A stretch of DNA of 64,000 nt from CAYTZH01 sp964442285 (GTDB lineage Bacteria; Myxococcota_A; UBA9160; JAFDET01). The translations under genes and the position numbers were made by a program. Shown one piece after another: positions 1 to 8,354 of this stretch (position 1 is the first letter of the stretch; every line of letters begins with the position of its first letter). The notes beneath the pieces were generated by a model. That model was not told the DNA's origin. It made no database searches and saw only the letters and a program-made list of their open reading frames with translations. The DNA is taken from assembly GCA_964442285.1 (NCBI GenBank), contig CAYTZH010000006.1, positions 1 to 64,000 on the forward strand, in the 5' to 3' direction.

Positions 1-1447
1 GACGGCCGCCCCGCCGCGCTCGGCCCCGGCCGCGGCCGCCCCCGCCGCCGCCGTCGTCGTCGTCGACGTCGTCGTCTCCATCGAGGAGATCGAAGGTGCT
101 GAGCTGCTCGATGCGCCGGGCCGCGGGCTCCGGCTCGGGCGCCGACTCTGCTGCGTCGGCAGGCTCGCTGGACTCCACCGCCTCGGCGTCGGCGACCTCC
201 ACCGCCTCGGCCTCGGCCTCGGCCTCCTCTCCGCCAGGCCGGCGACGGCCGCGGGTGCGTCCGCCCCGGCGGCGACGGCCGCGGCTGCGGTCCGGAGCCG
301 GCGCGCCCTCCGAGAGCGTCTCGACGGCCAGCTCGCCCTCGGCGAGCGCCACCCGCTCGACCTCGAGCGATGCCTCGGAGAGCACGCGGATCACCGCGTC
401 GTCGAAGGACTCTCCCACCAGCAGCAGCCGCGCGGGGCCGAGCTGGACCGGCGGCTCCGCGCCGCCCAGGACGACGGGGAGATAGGGGCCCAGGGCCACG
501 GCGGCGTCCAGCACGGGCCCGAGACCGCCCAGCCCGAAGGCCTGGCGGATCACCCCCGCCACGGGCTTGCCCGCCGCGTCGACGCCGACGAAGTCGATCA
601 TCTCCGGGTCCCAGCCGCCCAGCGGCCAGCGCACCACGGCCCGCAGCCCGGCGGTCGCGGCGACCCGGGCCACGGCCTGGCCGCGCAGCCCCTCCTCCGC
701 GTCGCGCACCCCGCGCTCGTTGAGGCGCTTGCGCACCAGCCCCTCGAGCCGGTCCAGGGCATCGGAGAGGCGATCGAGGTGGAGCCGCTCGGCGGCGCGG
801 CGCGGCATCCAGGTCTCGAGCACCACCTCGCTCTCGTCGGGTCGCACGGTGGCCACCCGCCGGGCGAGCACCACCAGCTCCACCGCGTTGCCGCGGCCGC
901 GAACCCCGCCGCCGTGCTTCGCCGCCAGACCGGCCAGGCCGGCGACGGCGCGTTCGAACAGATCGCGCTCGCCGCCGCCGAGCTGCCCCACGACCCGCTC
1001 GATGGGCACGGCCCGCGGCTCGTCGATCGGCTCCGAGACGATCTCGCCGGGGTGCTCGGCCAGGCTCTGGGGCTCCAGGGCCTCCAGGCGGAAGCCGCGC
1101 GGGGCCAGCAGGCCGAGGCGGCGGCGGTCTGCCACGCTCCAGCTCGGCGCCACGGCCAGCGCCACGCCGTTCTCGAGCTGCCCCGTCGCGGCGCGCTCGG
1201 TCGCCAGCGCCACGGCGCCCAGGGCCGCATCGCCCCCGGAACGGGGCGAGAAGCCGACCACCAGGGGCTGCCCTTCCGGCGTCTCCCCCACACCGACGGC
1301 GGCGAGCTCCGCCGGGATCCCCTCGACCGAGACCGGCTCGAGGCTCCCGGCCACGATCCCCTCCTCCGCCAGCCGACCCAGCCAGCGCGCGGCATCGATG
1401 GCCTGTCCACCCTCGGCCCTTCGGTTGCGTCCAAAGCGTCGTCTCAT
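1..1447 (-). CDS. Unrecognised protein, C-terminus cut by left window edge
   Basis: An open frame starts at ATG 1447 and stays open to base 1, about 482 codons without a stop. A good ribosome site (AGAGGAGAGC) sits directly before the ATG, which supports this start. I recognise no family. The first ~370 residues look like an alpha/beta globular protein with no signal peptide or membrane segment. After that comes an Arg/Gly-rich basic patch, a Glu/Ala-rich acidic stretch, an RRIEQLSTFDLL segment, an Asp run, and a Gly/Arg-rich tail resembling RGG-type nucleic-acid-binding tails. It is the last visible gene of an operon led by a small membrane peptide and a dNTPase. Nucleic-acid association is only an inference from the tail. 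Confidence 0.75.
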   Translation of the reverse strand, partial: MRRRFGRNRRAEGGQAIDAARWLGRLAEEGIVAGSLEPVSVEGIPAELAAVGVGETPEGQPLVVGFSPRSGGDAALGAVALATERAATGQLENGVALAVAPSWSVADRRRLGLLAPRGFRLEALEPQSLAEHPGEIVSEPIDEPRAVPIERVVGQLGGGERDLFERAVAGLAGLAAKHGGGVRGRGNAVELVVLARRVATVRPDESEVVLETWMPRRAAERLHLDRLSDALDRLEGLVRKRLNERGVRDAEEGLRGQAVARVAATAGLRAVVRWPLGGWDPEMIDFVGVDAAGKPVAGVIRQAFGLGGLGPVLDAAVALGPYLPVVLGGAEPPVQLGPARLLLVGESFDDAVIRVLSEASLEVERVALAEGELAVETLSEGAPAPDRSRGRRRRGGRTRGRRRPGGEEAEAEAEAVEVADAEAVESSEPADAAESAPEPEPAARRIEQLSTFDLLDGDDDVDDDDGGGGGGRGRGRARRGGR

Positions 1448-1476
1448 GCTCTCCTCTTCTCGTCGCCCGCCCGCGC

Positions 1477-1836
1477 TCAGCCGCTCGCGTCTTCCGGCTG
1501 GGCCAGCACCAGGCGCTCCTTCGCGATCAGTCTCGCCGTGGCGCGCAGGCTCACGCCCGCCAGGTCGAGCCACACCGCGTCGTGGGCCAGGGCCGGGGAC
1601 AGGGCGTCTTCGGGGTTGGCGGAGTCCAACAGCAGGCCCCCCAACAGCTTGCGATCGGACTCCACGTGCTTCATCACCTTGTTCCAGCGCGCCAGGGGCA
1701 GCTCGATGCGCAGCTCTCGCGCCGCTTCGAGCTCGGGCGGAAGACCGTCGCGCACGAGCGTCAGCACGACGATCGCGCCCCGCGACGAGCTCCTGCCGAG
1801 CTCCGCGCGCCAGCTGGTTCCCTGGGCCAGCAGCAA
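1477..1836 (-). CDS. Conserved-looking small hypothetical protein
   Basis: 119 residues from a TTG start. The start is chosen because a strong ribosome site (TAGGAGGATCGA) lies just before it and overlaps the stop codon of the upstream gene. No signal peptide, membrane segment or known motif is seen. The core (RELRIELPLARWNKVMKH, then DAVWLDLAGVSLRATARL) alternates hydrophobic and charged residues as in a soluble alpha/beta protein. It sits between two other unrecognised genes of the same operon, with a 9-base gap to the upstream gene and 29 bases to the downstream one, so the three may act together. Function unknown. Confidence 0.65.
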   Translation of the reverse strand: MLLAQGTSWRAELGRSSSRGAIVVLTLVRDGLPPELEAARELRIELPLARWNKVMKHVESDRKLLGGLLLDSANPEDALSPALAHDAVWLDLAGVSLRATARLIAKERLVLAQPEDASG

Positions 1837-1845
1837 TCGATCCTC

Positions 1846-3027
1846 CTACGGCTTCACCAGGAGCGACGACGACTCGCGCTCCTGCTCCTCCTCGAGCAGG
1901 CTGGCCATCAGGGGCCCCAGGGCGGTCTCCAGGAGGACCCGCAGCAGCTCGTCCTCGGCCGGCGGGCGCTCGCGAACCGCCTGCGCCGCCGCCAGCGCGT
2001 CGCGGGCCTCGTCCTCGCGCCTGCCGTGCCAGAGCCCGAAGGCCGTCTCCTCGAGCCAGGCGGCGACGGCCTCGCGCTCGGCCTCGTCGAAGAGCGTCGG
2101 CATCGCATCCCGCAGGATTCCCTCCGCCTGCTCGCGGCGCTGCGCGCCCGAGACCACGATCTTGCTCTCGCGCAGGCCTTGGAGCTCCTCGGCCACGGCG
2201 CGCAGCCCGGCCTCGGCCGGGAGCCAGGGACCGAGCTCGCGCTCGCGATAGCGCTCCACGACCCGGCGGGTCGCGGCGACGGACACCTCGGCGCCGAGGG
2301 CCTCCCGCGCCAGCTGGCCCGGGGTCGCGGCCTCGCCCGACTCGTCGGCCAGGTGGGAGCGCCATTCGGCGAAGGCCCGGGGCAGCGGCCGATCGCCCGG
2401 CTGCACCGCGACCGCCCGTCCCACCCTCGCCCGCGCGGCCTCCCGCGAGACGGGAACGCTCTGGAACTGCTCGCGCTCGACCAGGTCCTTGATGAAGCGC
2501 CGCACCCGCCCCCGGGTCGAGCTGTAGACGTGACACTCCAGGACCCCCTTGCGGAGGTCGGTGGCCAGCTGGAAGATGCGCGCGCCGCCACCCGGCGGTG
2601 TATCCACGAAGGTCACCAACTGGGCTCCGGTGGGATCGACGGGCGAAACCCAGGTGCCCTCCACATCGTCCTCGTCCCGGCTCGGCAGGTGGGCCACCCG
2701 GGGCTCCGCGGGGGCCTCCTCCAGGGCCACGCCCCGCGAGCGCAGGTGGTGTCGCACGCGGCGCAGCGCCTTGCGGCCCGCCTTGGGCAGCCCGGCGTCC
2801 GAGAGCCCGGCCAGCACGGCGGCGCCCTCCTCCCGCTCGCGCCAGACGTCGAGCAGCTCCGCCGCGGCGTCCGGATCCTCGTTCAGCAGCCAGGTCGCGA
2901 CCTCCGCGGCGCCCTCGGAGGAGAGCGTCTCCAGCAGGCGGTCGGGGTCGCCGTTGGAGGGGCGGATCGCGTCGGCGAGCGCGGGCAGGGCGCTGGCGGC
3001 CCGCTCCAGGGCCTCGGCGAGACTCAC
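1846..3027 (-). CDS. Hypothetical protein, 393 aa, alanine/glutamate-rich
   Basis: 393 residues from a GTG that overlaps the cutA stop codon (GTGA), so translation is probably coupled. There is no export signal. The N-terminal ~95 residues are helix-rich and resemble a helical-repeat region. The middle (about 120-190) has a beta-rich segment with TQLVTFVDTPPG-like strands followed by a Leu/Arg-rich helix. The C-terminal half is helical with many Glu and Arg. I recognise no family or catalytic motif. The tight coupling with cutA and the two downstream unknowns marks a stable operon rather than a random ORF. Confidence 0.7.
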   Translation of the reverse strand: MSLAEALERAASALPALADAIRPSNGDPDRLLETLSSEGAAEVATWLLNEDPDAAAELLDVWREREEGAAVLAGLSDAGLPKAGRKALRRVRHHLRSRGVALEEAPAEPRVAHLPSRDEDDVEGTWVSPVDPTGAQLVTFVDTPPGGGARIFQLATDLRKGVLECHVYSSTRGRVRRFIKDLVEREQFQSVPVSREAARARVGRAVAVQPGDRPLPRAFAEWRSHLADESGEAATPGQLAREALGAEVSVAATRRVVERYRERELGPWLPAEAGLRAVAEELQGLRESKIVVSGAQRREQAEGILRDAMPTLFDEAEREAVAAWLEETAFGLWHGRREDEARDALAAAQAVRERPPAEDELLRVLLETALGPLMASLLEEEQERESSSLLVKP

Positions 3028-3353
3028 GGCGCCGCCTCCCCGCGCACCCAGTCGAGGTAGGCCGGGCTGCCTCCACCCACGGCGAGGGCGAGCACCTCGG
3101 GCACGTCGTAGGGATGCAGCGCCTGGACCCGCTCGGTGAGCATCGCCAGCCGATCGGCGCGGGTCTTCACCACCAGCAGCGACTCCTCCTCCTCTTCCAC
3201 CGCGCCCTCCCAGCGGTAGATGGAACGCAGGCCCGGCACCAGGTTCACGCAGGCCGCCAGCCGCTCCTCCACCAGGGCGCGGGCGAGCCGGCGGCCCGTC
3301 TCGGGATCCGGGGCGGTGATCAGGACGACCTGCAGGGGCTCAGAAGAGGGCAT
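3024..3353 (-). CDS. cutA: CutA1-like divalent cation tolerance protein
   Basis: 109 residues, the normal length of CutA1. The fold signature is visible: VVLITAPDPETGRRLARALVEERLAACVNLVPGL near the N-terminus, then SIYRWEGAVEEEEE, a LLVVKTR strand, and HPYDVPEVLAL followed by YLDWV at the end. CutA proteins form very stable trimers related to PII and are linked to tolerance of copper and other divalent metals, although the molecular role is unsettled. The ATG lies 14 bases inside the end of the upstream dNTPase gene and the stop overlaps the next start, so it is in the middle of a coupled operon. Confidence 0.93.
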   Translation of the reverse strand: MPSSEPLQVVLITAPDPETGRRLARALVEERLAACVNLVPGLRSIYRWEGAVEEEEESLLVVKTRADRLAMLTERVQALHPYDVPEVLALAVGGGSPAYLDWVRGEAAP

Positions 3354-4494
3354 GGGGATCCAGGAGCTTGCGGTGCTCGGCCAGGGCGAAGCGATCGGTC
3401 ATGCCGGCGACGTAGTCGGCGACGGCCCGCGCCGCTCCGTCCTCGGGAAAGCGGGCGCGCACGTGGGGCGGCAGCCGTGCCGGATCCTCGCGGTACACGC
3501 GGTAGAGGTCCGCGAGCACCGTCTCCGCCTTGCGCACCATGCGCAGCACCTCGTAGTGCTGGTAGAGATGGGTGAGCAGGAAGCGCTTCAGCCGCAGCAG
3601 CGCCGAGGCCACCGGCTCCGAGAACCCGGCGAGGGGAAGCTCCGAGGCCCGCACGTCGGCCAGGTCGGCGATTCCCGCGCGAGCGATGCGCCGGGCCGTC
3701 TCCTCCACCAGGTCGGTGACCAGCCGGTCCATCAGCGCCCGCAGCACCTGGGCCCGCAGCAGGCGCTCGGTCGCCTTCGCCGCGGCGGGGAGCGATCGCT
3801 GCGCCTCCCGCCAGAGGGAGACCTCCTCGAGCGACTCGACCCGCAGCAGGCCCGAGCGCAGGCCGTCGTCCAGGTCGTGGTGCACGTAGGCGATCTCGTC
3901 GCAGAGGTCGCCGACGCGCGCCTCGAGCGAGGGATGCGACGAGGCCGGCGGAAGCGGGATCGGATGCTCCCAGGAGCAGCCGTGCTTGAGGATCCCCTCC
4001 CGGGTGTCGTGGGTGAGGTTCAGGCCGCGGAAGTCGGGATAGCGCTCCTCGAGCAGGTCCACGACCCGCAGGCTCTGGCGGTTGTGGTCGAAGCCGCCGT
4101 CGTCGGCCAGCAGGCGGTCGAGCACCCGCTCGCCGGCATGGCCGAAGGGCGTGTGACCCAGGTCGTGGGCCAGGACGATCGCCTCCACCAGGTCCTCGTT
4201 GAGCCGCAGCGTGCGGGCCACCGTGCGTCCGATCTGGGCCGCCTCCAGGGTGTGGGTGAGGCGGTTGCGATGGTGATCGGCCTCGTGGTGGACGAAGACC
4301 TGGGTCTTGTACTCCATGCGCCGGAAGGCGCGAGAGTGGACGACCCGGTCGCGATCGCGCTGGAAGGCGGTGCGAAAGCGGGCCTCGGGCTCCGGAACCA
4401 CGCGTCCGAGCGAGTCGGCGCTGCGAACCGCCCAGGGCGCCAGCCGCTCCGCCTCCTCCGCCTCCACGCCGCGGCGGTCGCGAACCCCGCTCAC
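3340..4494 (-). CDS. dgt: Deoxyguanosinetriphosphate triphosphohydrolase-like protein (HD domain)
   Basis: 384 residues from GTG 4494, which overlaps the stop of the upstream small gene (GTGA). A longer in-frame extension exists, but it is Pro/Arg-rich, unlike the family, and would run through the small upstream gene. HD-domain metal ligands are visible: His in NRLTHTLEAAQIG, the AHDLGHTPFGHAGE motif, and Asp in DLCDEIAYVHHDLDDG. FRTAFQRDRDRVVHSRAFRRMEYKTQVF is the usual N-terminal block. Such enzymes cleave dNTPs to deoxynucleoside plus triphosphate and control dNTP pools. The length matches the bacterial dGTPase-like (type 2) group rather than E. coli Dgt, so substrate range is unknown. Downstream is cutA. 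Confidence 0.93.
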   Translation of the reverse strand: MSGVRDRRGVEAEEAERLAPWAVRSADSLGRVVPEPEARFRTAFQRDRDRVVHSRAFRRMEYKTQVFVHHEADHHRNRLTHTLEAAQIGRTVARTLRLNEDLVEAIVLAHDLGHTPFGHAGERVLDRLLADDGGFDHNRQSLRVVDLLEERYPDFRGLNLTHDTREGILKHGCSWEHPIPLPPASSHPSLEARVGDLCDEIAYVHHDLDDGLRSGLLRVESLEEVSLWREAQRSLPAAAKATERLLRAQVLRALMDRLVTDLVEETARRIARAGIADLADVRASELPLAGFSEPVASALLRLKRFLLTHLYQHYEVLRMVRKAETVLADLYRVYREDPARLPPHVRARFPEDGAARAVADYVAGMTDRFALAEHRKLLDPHALF

Positions 4495-4655
4495 CGCGTG
4501 GGATCCTCGCCGGGCGCGTCCCGCAGGACCCGCTCGAGGGCGGCGCGGGAGGCATCGCCGATCTCCTCCTCGGGCGGCAGGCTCGTGGTCAGCAGGGCCC
4601 AGAGACCCACGCCGGCCAGGGCCAGCCCGAGGGAGAATACGAGCCAACGGCGCAT
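4491..4655 (-). CDS. Small single-pass membrane peptide, 54 aa
   Basis: 54 residues beginning MRRWLVFSLGLALAG. A further in-frame start lies 15 codons upstream, but the nearer ATG places two Arg residues directly before the hydrophobic segment and is preceded by a purine-rich GGAAGAGGAGACAG. Residues 4-22 form one membrane segment or signal anchor. The rest is a short acidic tail (EEEIGDASRAALERVLRDAPGED). Its stop codon overlaps the GTG of the dNTPase gene, and this overlap is the main argument that it is real. It would be the first gene of the minus-strand operon. Function unknown. Confidence 0.55.
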   Translation of the reverse strand: MRRWLVFSLGLALAGVGLWALLTTSLPPEEEIGDASRAALERVLRDAPGEDPTR

Positions 4656-4861
4656 GGGCGCGACTGTCTCCTCTTCCGTGGTTTGCCGGGGTGGAACCAC
4701 CGGAACCGGTCTGCGGAGGCACCCGGGAAGGCAGGGACAATCGCGTCCCCCGGGGCAGACGTTCAGACGGTACGAACGGGCTGCCCGGGTGTCAACGGCC
4801 GCGCGGAACGCGTGGCTTGCCTGTCGACGGCCGCGCGGCCGCGGCGAGCTAAGGTCCGCCC

Positions 4862-5980
4862 ATGCCCACCTCCGCCGACACGCTTCCCGAGCGACTGCTC
4901 CTGGGCCCCGGCCCGTCCAACGTGCCCGAGCGGGTGCGCCGGGCCCTGGCCCGGCCCCTGGTCGGACACCTGGATCCCGCCTTCCTGGCGGTGATGGACG
5001 AGGTCATGGAGCGGCTGCGGCGGGTCTTCGGCTGCGGCTACCCGATGACCCTGCCCCTTTCGGCCACGGGCAGCGCCGGCATGGAGGCCTGCCTGTGCAA
5101 CCTGCTCGAGCCGGGCGACGCCGTCGTGGTGGGCGTGGCGGGCGTCTTCGGCGGCCGCATGGCCGAGGTCGCGTCGCGGATCGGCGCCCGGGTCTTCCGC
5201 GTGGAGACCCCGCCGGGCACGGCCCTCGACCCTCAGGCCATGGCCGACGCGATCCGCCGGGCCCGGCCCCGCGCAGTGGCCTTCGTCCACGCGGAGACCT
5301 CCACCGGCGTGCTCCAGCCCGTGGACGAGATCGCCCGCAACGCCCGGGAGGCCGGCGCCCTGGTGGTGCTCGACTGTGTCACCTCCCTGGCCGGCGTCCC
5401 GGTGACGCTCGAGGCGTGGGGCGTCGACGCCGCCTACAGCGGCACCCAGAAGTGTCTGTCCTGCCCGCCGGGCCTCTCGCCGGTGAGCTTCGGTCCCCGG
5501 GCCATGGCGCGGATCGAGCGCCGCGTGCGACCCGTGCAGAGCTGGTACCTCGACCTCTCGCTGCTCGCCGGCTATTACGGCGGCGAGCGCGTCTACCACC
5601 ACACGGCGCCGGTCTCGATGATCCTGGCGCTGCGCGAGGCCCTGCGGATCGTCGAGGAGGAGGGCCTCGAGGCCCGCTGGAAGCGACACCGGGAGGCGGC
5701 CGCGGCCCTGCTCTCGAGCCTCGCCCCCCTGGGCTTCGAGCCCCTGGTGGCCGAGGCCCATCGACTCCCGCCCCTCACCACCCTGCGCCTGCCGGAGGCG
5801 GTCACCCGCCGGGGCGAGGCGTCCGTGCGGCAGGCGCTGCTCGAGCGTCACGGCATCGAGGTCGGCGGCGGCCTGGGCGCCCTGGCGGGTCGGGTCTGGC
5901 GGGTGGGCCTCATGGGCGAGAACGCCCGGCCGGAGCACGCGGCGCGTCTCGCCGAGGCCCTGCGCGCCGAGCTCGCCTGA
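4862..5980 (+). CDS. Class V aminotransferase (alanine/serine-glyoxylate type)
   Basis: 372 residues, normal for the family. PLP-enzyme features: [14 protein letters not shown] at the N-terminus (substrate binding), [11 protein letters not shown] (~67-76) for the cofactor phosphate, Asp171 in [13 protein letters not shown] for the pyridine nitrogen, and Lys197 in [12 protein letters not shown] as the Schiff-base lysine. A conserved [17 protein letters not shown] block follows. Members move amino groups from alanine or serine to glyoxylate; the pattern fits alanine-glyoxylate or serine-glyoxylate transaminase, and sequence alone cannot choose. It is a single gene, divergent from the operon to its left and converging with the TonB-like gene to its right. 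Confidence 0.88.
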   Translation: MPTSADTLPERLLLGPGPSNVPERVRRALARPLVGHLDPAFLAVMDEVMERLRRVFGCGYPMTLPLSATGSAGMEACLCNLLEPGDAVVVGVAGVFGGRMAEVASRIGARVFRVETPPGTALDPQAMADAIRRARPRAVAFVHAETSTGVLQPVDEIARNAREAGALVVLDCVTSLAGVPVTLEAWGVDAAYSGTQKCLSCPPGLSPVSFGPRAMARIERRVRPVQSWYLDLSLLAGYYGGERVYHHTAPVSMILALREALRIVEEEGLEARWKRHREAAAALLSSLAPLGFEPLVAEAHRLPPLTTLRLPEAVTRRGEASVRQALLERHGIEVGGGLGALAGRVWRVGLMGENARPEHAARLAEALRAELA

Positions 5981-5993
5981 GTCCCGCCTCGAC

Positions 5994-6395
5994 CTAGGGG
6001 CCGGCCTCCTCCAGCTCGAAGTGCACCGGGATCACCACCCGGCCGTAGACCCAAGGCAAGGGCGCCGCCTCGGTCACGCTGCGCAGCGCGGCCCGATCCA
6101 GGGTGCGGTGGCCCGAGGAGCGCACCAGCGCGAGCTCCCGCGGCGTGCCGTCGCGATCGAGCTCGAAGCCCACCCGCGCCACGCCCTCGAGCCCGCGCAT
6201 GCGGCCCACGCCCGGGTAGCGCAGGGCGGCCTGTACCCGGCGACGGATCTCTGCCAGGCGCGCCTCCACGCTCGGGCCGCGGGGGATGGCGTCCACGGCG
6301 GGCGGGCGCGCCGCCACGTCCGGCGGCTCGGCCCCGGGCCCGGTCGGCGCCACCAGCAGAAGGCCGAGCGCCAGTGCCGCTCTATTGAACGGCAT
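5994..6395 (-). CDS. Short TonB-like energy transducer (TonB C-terminal domain)
   Basis: 133 residues. An N-terminal hydrophobic segment (residues 5-22) may be a signal peptide or inner-membrane anchor. The rest is a TonB C-terminal domain: YPGVGRMRGLEGVARVGFELDRDGTPRELALVRSSGHRTLDRAALRSV, then a PLP and a final beta strand. TonB passes proton-motive energy from ExbBD to outer-membrane receptors. This one is odd because it lacks the long Pro-rich spacer, so it may not span the periplasm alone. It is the last gene of the cobalamin-riboswitch operon, overlapping the upstream gene by 14 bases, which suggests it serves the receptor encoded three genes upstream of its neighbour. Confidence 0.82.
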   Translation of the reverse strand: MPFNRAALALGLLLVAPTGPGAEPPDVAARPPAVDAIPRGPSVEARLAEIRRRVQAALRYPGVGRMRGLEGVARVGFELDRDGTPRELALVRSSGHRTLDRAALRSVTEAAPLPWVYGRVVIPVHFELEEAGP

Positions 6396-7449
6396 CGGGG
6401 ATGCCGTTGCCGTCGACGTCGGTCGCGGGCGCGGCGTTCACGGCAGCCACCGCGTCCAGGTCGAAGCCCGCGTTGTTGCCGCCCACGGGCCCGTCGACGA
6501 CGCTCGTCCCGACGATGCGAACGTAGGCCACCCAGCCCAGACCCAGGTCCGCGAGGTCGAAGCGGTCGCCGCCGGCGCCCGGCGGCTGGGGCGCCACGAA
6601 CTGGTTCAGGAACTCCTCGATCGGCTTGTCGGTGGGGATCGACGCGTGGGGCTCCAGGGGATCGTTCGCGTCGGCGAGCACCGGGTACTCGCCGGCGCAG
6701 CCCGGATACAGGACCGCGCTCTCCGGATTGCCGGGCTCGAACGGAACCCCGGCCAGGTTGCACGGAAAGGCGTGCCAGGTCAGGCCGTCCTGGCTCACCC
6801 AGACCGTGCCGGGCTCCGAGAAGACCCGCTCCACCACGAAGGTCGACTGGTTGAAGACCAGGAAGGCGTTCTCGAACACCAGGAAGTCGACGCCCGGACC
6901 GTCGACGATCACGTTGTCGGTGAAGGCCAGGTCGATGCTGCCCCCGAGCCCCAGGGTGACGACGCCGAGGTCCGCGCCGCTGTAGAGCCCGCTGCCCGTA
7001 GGCGGGCCGAGGGCGTCGGCCGCCACGCCCACCCCGGCTCCGGTGCCCGGGTTGAAGGCGAGCACGGCGTCGGCGTAGGGATCGCCGACCGCGTCGAACG
7101 TGGCGGAGACCTGCGCGGTGGCGCCGTTGTCGCGCTCGACCGAGACCTCGAGGGTGTTGGCGCCGGACAGGACGACGACGCCGTCCCAGACGTCGAGCGC
7201 GACCGCCAGGGTCGACCCCCCGGACTCGGGCACGAGCGAGAAGGCCGCCGTCACGTCGGCGCCGTTCAGGCTGGCGGCGAAGCTCGAGACCACGACGTCC
7301 TGTCGCAGCCGCAGCTCGATCCGGAGTGGCTTGAAGGTCACCTCGCCGCCGGCCGTCGGCGTGAGGAACGCCACCACCGGCGAATTGCAGCTTCCGGCCA
7401 CGGCCAGCAGGCTGCTGGCCGCGAGCGCGAGCACGCGGATTCGGTTCAC
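6382..7449 (-). CDS. Surface lipoprotein of cobalamin uptake locus, unknown fold
   Basis: 355 residues from GTG 7449, whose first bases overlap the upstream stop (GTGA). Residues 1-21 are a signal peptide ending at Cys in LLAVAGSC, an acceptable lipobox. The mature part is beta-rich: an immunoglobulin-like piece (FLTPTAGGEVTFKPLRIELRL...SLNGADVTAAF), then Gly-rich strands with VDFLVFENAF, VWVSQDGLTWHAFPC, and a closing GGNNAGFDLDAVAAVNAAPATDVDGNGIPDA. The final DVDGNGIPD resembles a calcium-binding loop. Proteins of this type are often called cell surface protein and occur beside B12 receptors. It probably sits on the outer membrane and helps capture substrate; that role is inferred from the operon. 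Confidence 0.75.
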   Translation of the reverse strand: MNRIRVLALAASSLLAVAGSCNSPVVAFLTPTAGGEVTFKPLRIELRLRQDVVVSSFAASLNGADVTAAFSLVPESGGSTLAVALDVWDGVVVLSGANTLEVSVERDNGATAQVSATFDAVGDPYADAVLAFNPGTGAGVGVAADALGPPTGSGLYSGADLGVVTLGLGGSIDLAFTDNVIVDGPGVDFLVFENAFLVFNQSTFVVERVFSEPGTVWVSQDGLTWHAFPCNLAGVPFEPGNPESAVLYPGCAGEYPVLADANDPLEPHASIPTDKPIEEFLNQFVAPQPPGAGGDRFDLADLGLGWVAYVRIVGTSVVDGPVGGNNAGFDLDAVAAVNAAPATDVDGNGIPDAVQ

Positions 7450-8354
7450 GGTTGTTCCCCCTCCTCGGTTGTCGAGAACACGGGCCGCCACGCGGACCGG
7501 CGCCCGTCGCCCGCCTCGTGGGCGACGAGCACGTGGTCCGCTGCCGGCGGCAGCTCCAGGTCGACGGTCAGGATGCGGCGCGAGGCCTCACCCGCGAGCG
7601 GAACCGCGAGCCGCGCGAGGCCGGCCCCCGCCGGGTCGGAGACGAGCACGTGGCCCGAGCTCCGCTGCGGCAGCAGCCGCAGGCGCCAGCGCCCCGTCCC
7701 GCTCTCCACCGTCTCGGCCAGGGGCGGCGGCGGCGACGACGACGACGCCAGCACGAGCACGTCCGGTCCCCGCACCCCGGGGTCGCCCCCCACCCCGGTG
7801 GCCGCCAGGGAGAGCGGCCCGTCCGGCAGCGCCACCCGCCCGAAGTCCACGCGACCCGAGACGCCGCTCTCGGCCCGGGCCACCACGTAGGGCTCCTCGC
7901 GATCGATCCGCCACAGCCAGAGCGGGCGCGGTGCCCCAGCGTCGTAGCCGGTCACGGCCGCGGCCAGCGCCTCCGGGCGGGCGGTCAGTCGGACGCGGCC
8001 GCCATCGCCTCCCACCGGCCGAGGCCCGGGGCCGACCGACGCGGACGCGGCCGGCGGGGCCTCCGAGCCCGTGCCCCAGCGGGATTCCCCGGCCTCGCGC
8101 CTCGCCAGCGCCGCGCGGGCGGAGGCCGGGGAATCCCGCCGCGGCGCGGGCGGCCCGCCGCTCGCCCCTGGCGCCTGTGCGCCCGCCGGACCGGCCGCAC
8201 GAGCGGCGCCCTCCCGGTCGGCCGGACGAGCGGCAGCCTCCCGATCCTCCCCCGGCCACGGCGTCCGCGAGGCCGCGAGGCCCTGCGCCAGCCAACCGGC
8301 GAGGCCGAGCACCGCCACGAGGCCGGCTAGAGATCCGCGCTTCGAAACGAGCAC
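7446..8354 (-). CDS. Membrane-anchored protein of cobalamin locus, unrecognised
   Basis: 302 residues from GTG 8354, preceded by GGAGGG at good spacing; the start lies 28 bases inside the upstream gene. Residues 7-27 are hydrophobic (LAGLVAVLGLAGWLAQGLA), a signal anchor or signal peptide. Residues ~30-110 are an Ala/Pro/Gly/Arg-rich, probably disordered linker. The C-terminal ~170 residues look beta-rich (PLWLWRIDREEPYVVARAE; RVDFGRVALPDGPLSLAATG; WRLRLLPQRSSGHVLVSD). I recognise no family. Its position between the propeller-like lipoprotein and the surface lipoprotein suggests a periplasmic or envelope component of the same import system. The linker length would suit spanning the periplasm. 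Confidence 0.68.
   Translation of the reverse strand: MLVSKRGSLAGLVAVLGLAGWLAQGLAASRTPWPGEDREAAARPADREGAARAAGPAGAQAPGASGGPPAPRRDSPASARAALARREAGESRWGTGSEAPPAASASVGPGPRPVGGDGGRVRLTARPEALAAAVTGYDAGAPRPLWLWRIDREEPYVVARAESGVSGRVDFGRVALPDGPLSLAATGVGGDPGVRGPDVLVLASSSSPPPPLAETVESGTGRWRLRLLPQRSSGHVLVSDPAGAGLARLAVPLAGEASRRILTVDLELPPAADHVLVAHEAGDGRRSAWRPVFSTTEEGEQP

Noticed and set aside
567..2492. Long plus-strand frames over the first 3 kb
   Set aside because: They are antisense to the minus-strand operon, whose frames have ribosome sites and stop/start overlaps.
3340..4740. A longer dNTPase start at 4740
   Set aside because: The extra 82 codons are Pro/Arg-rich and unlike the family; GTG 4494 overlaps the preceding stop and fits family length.
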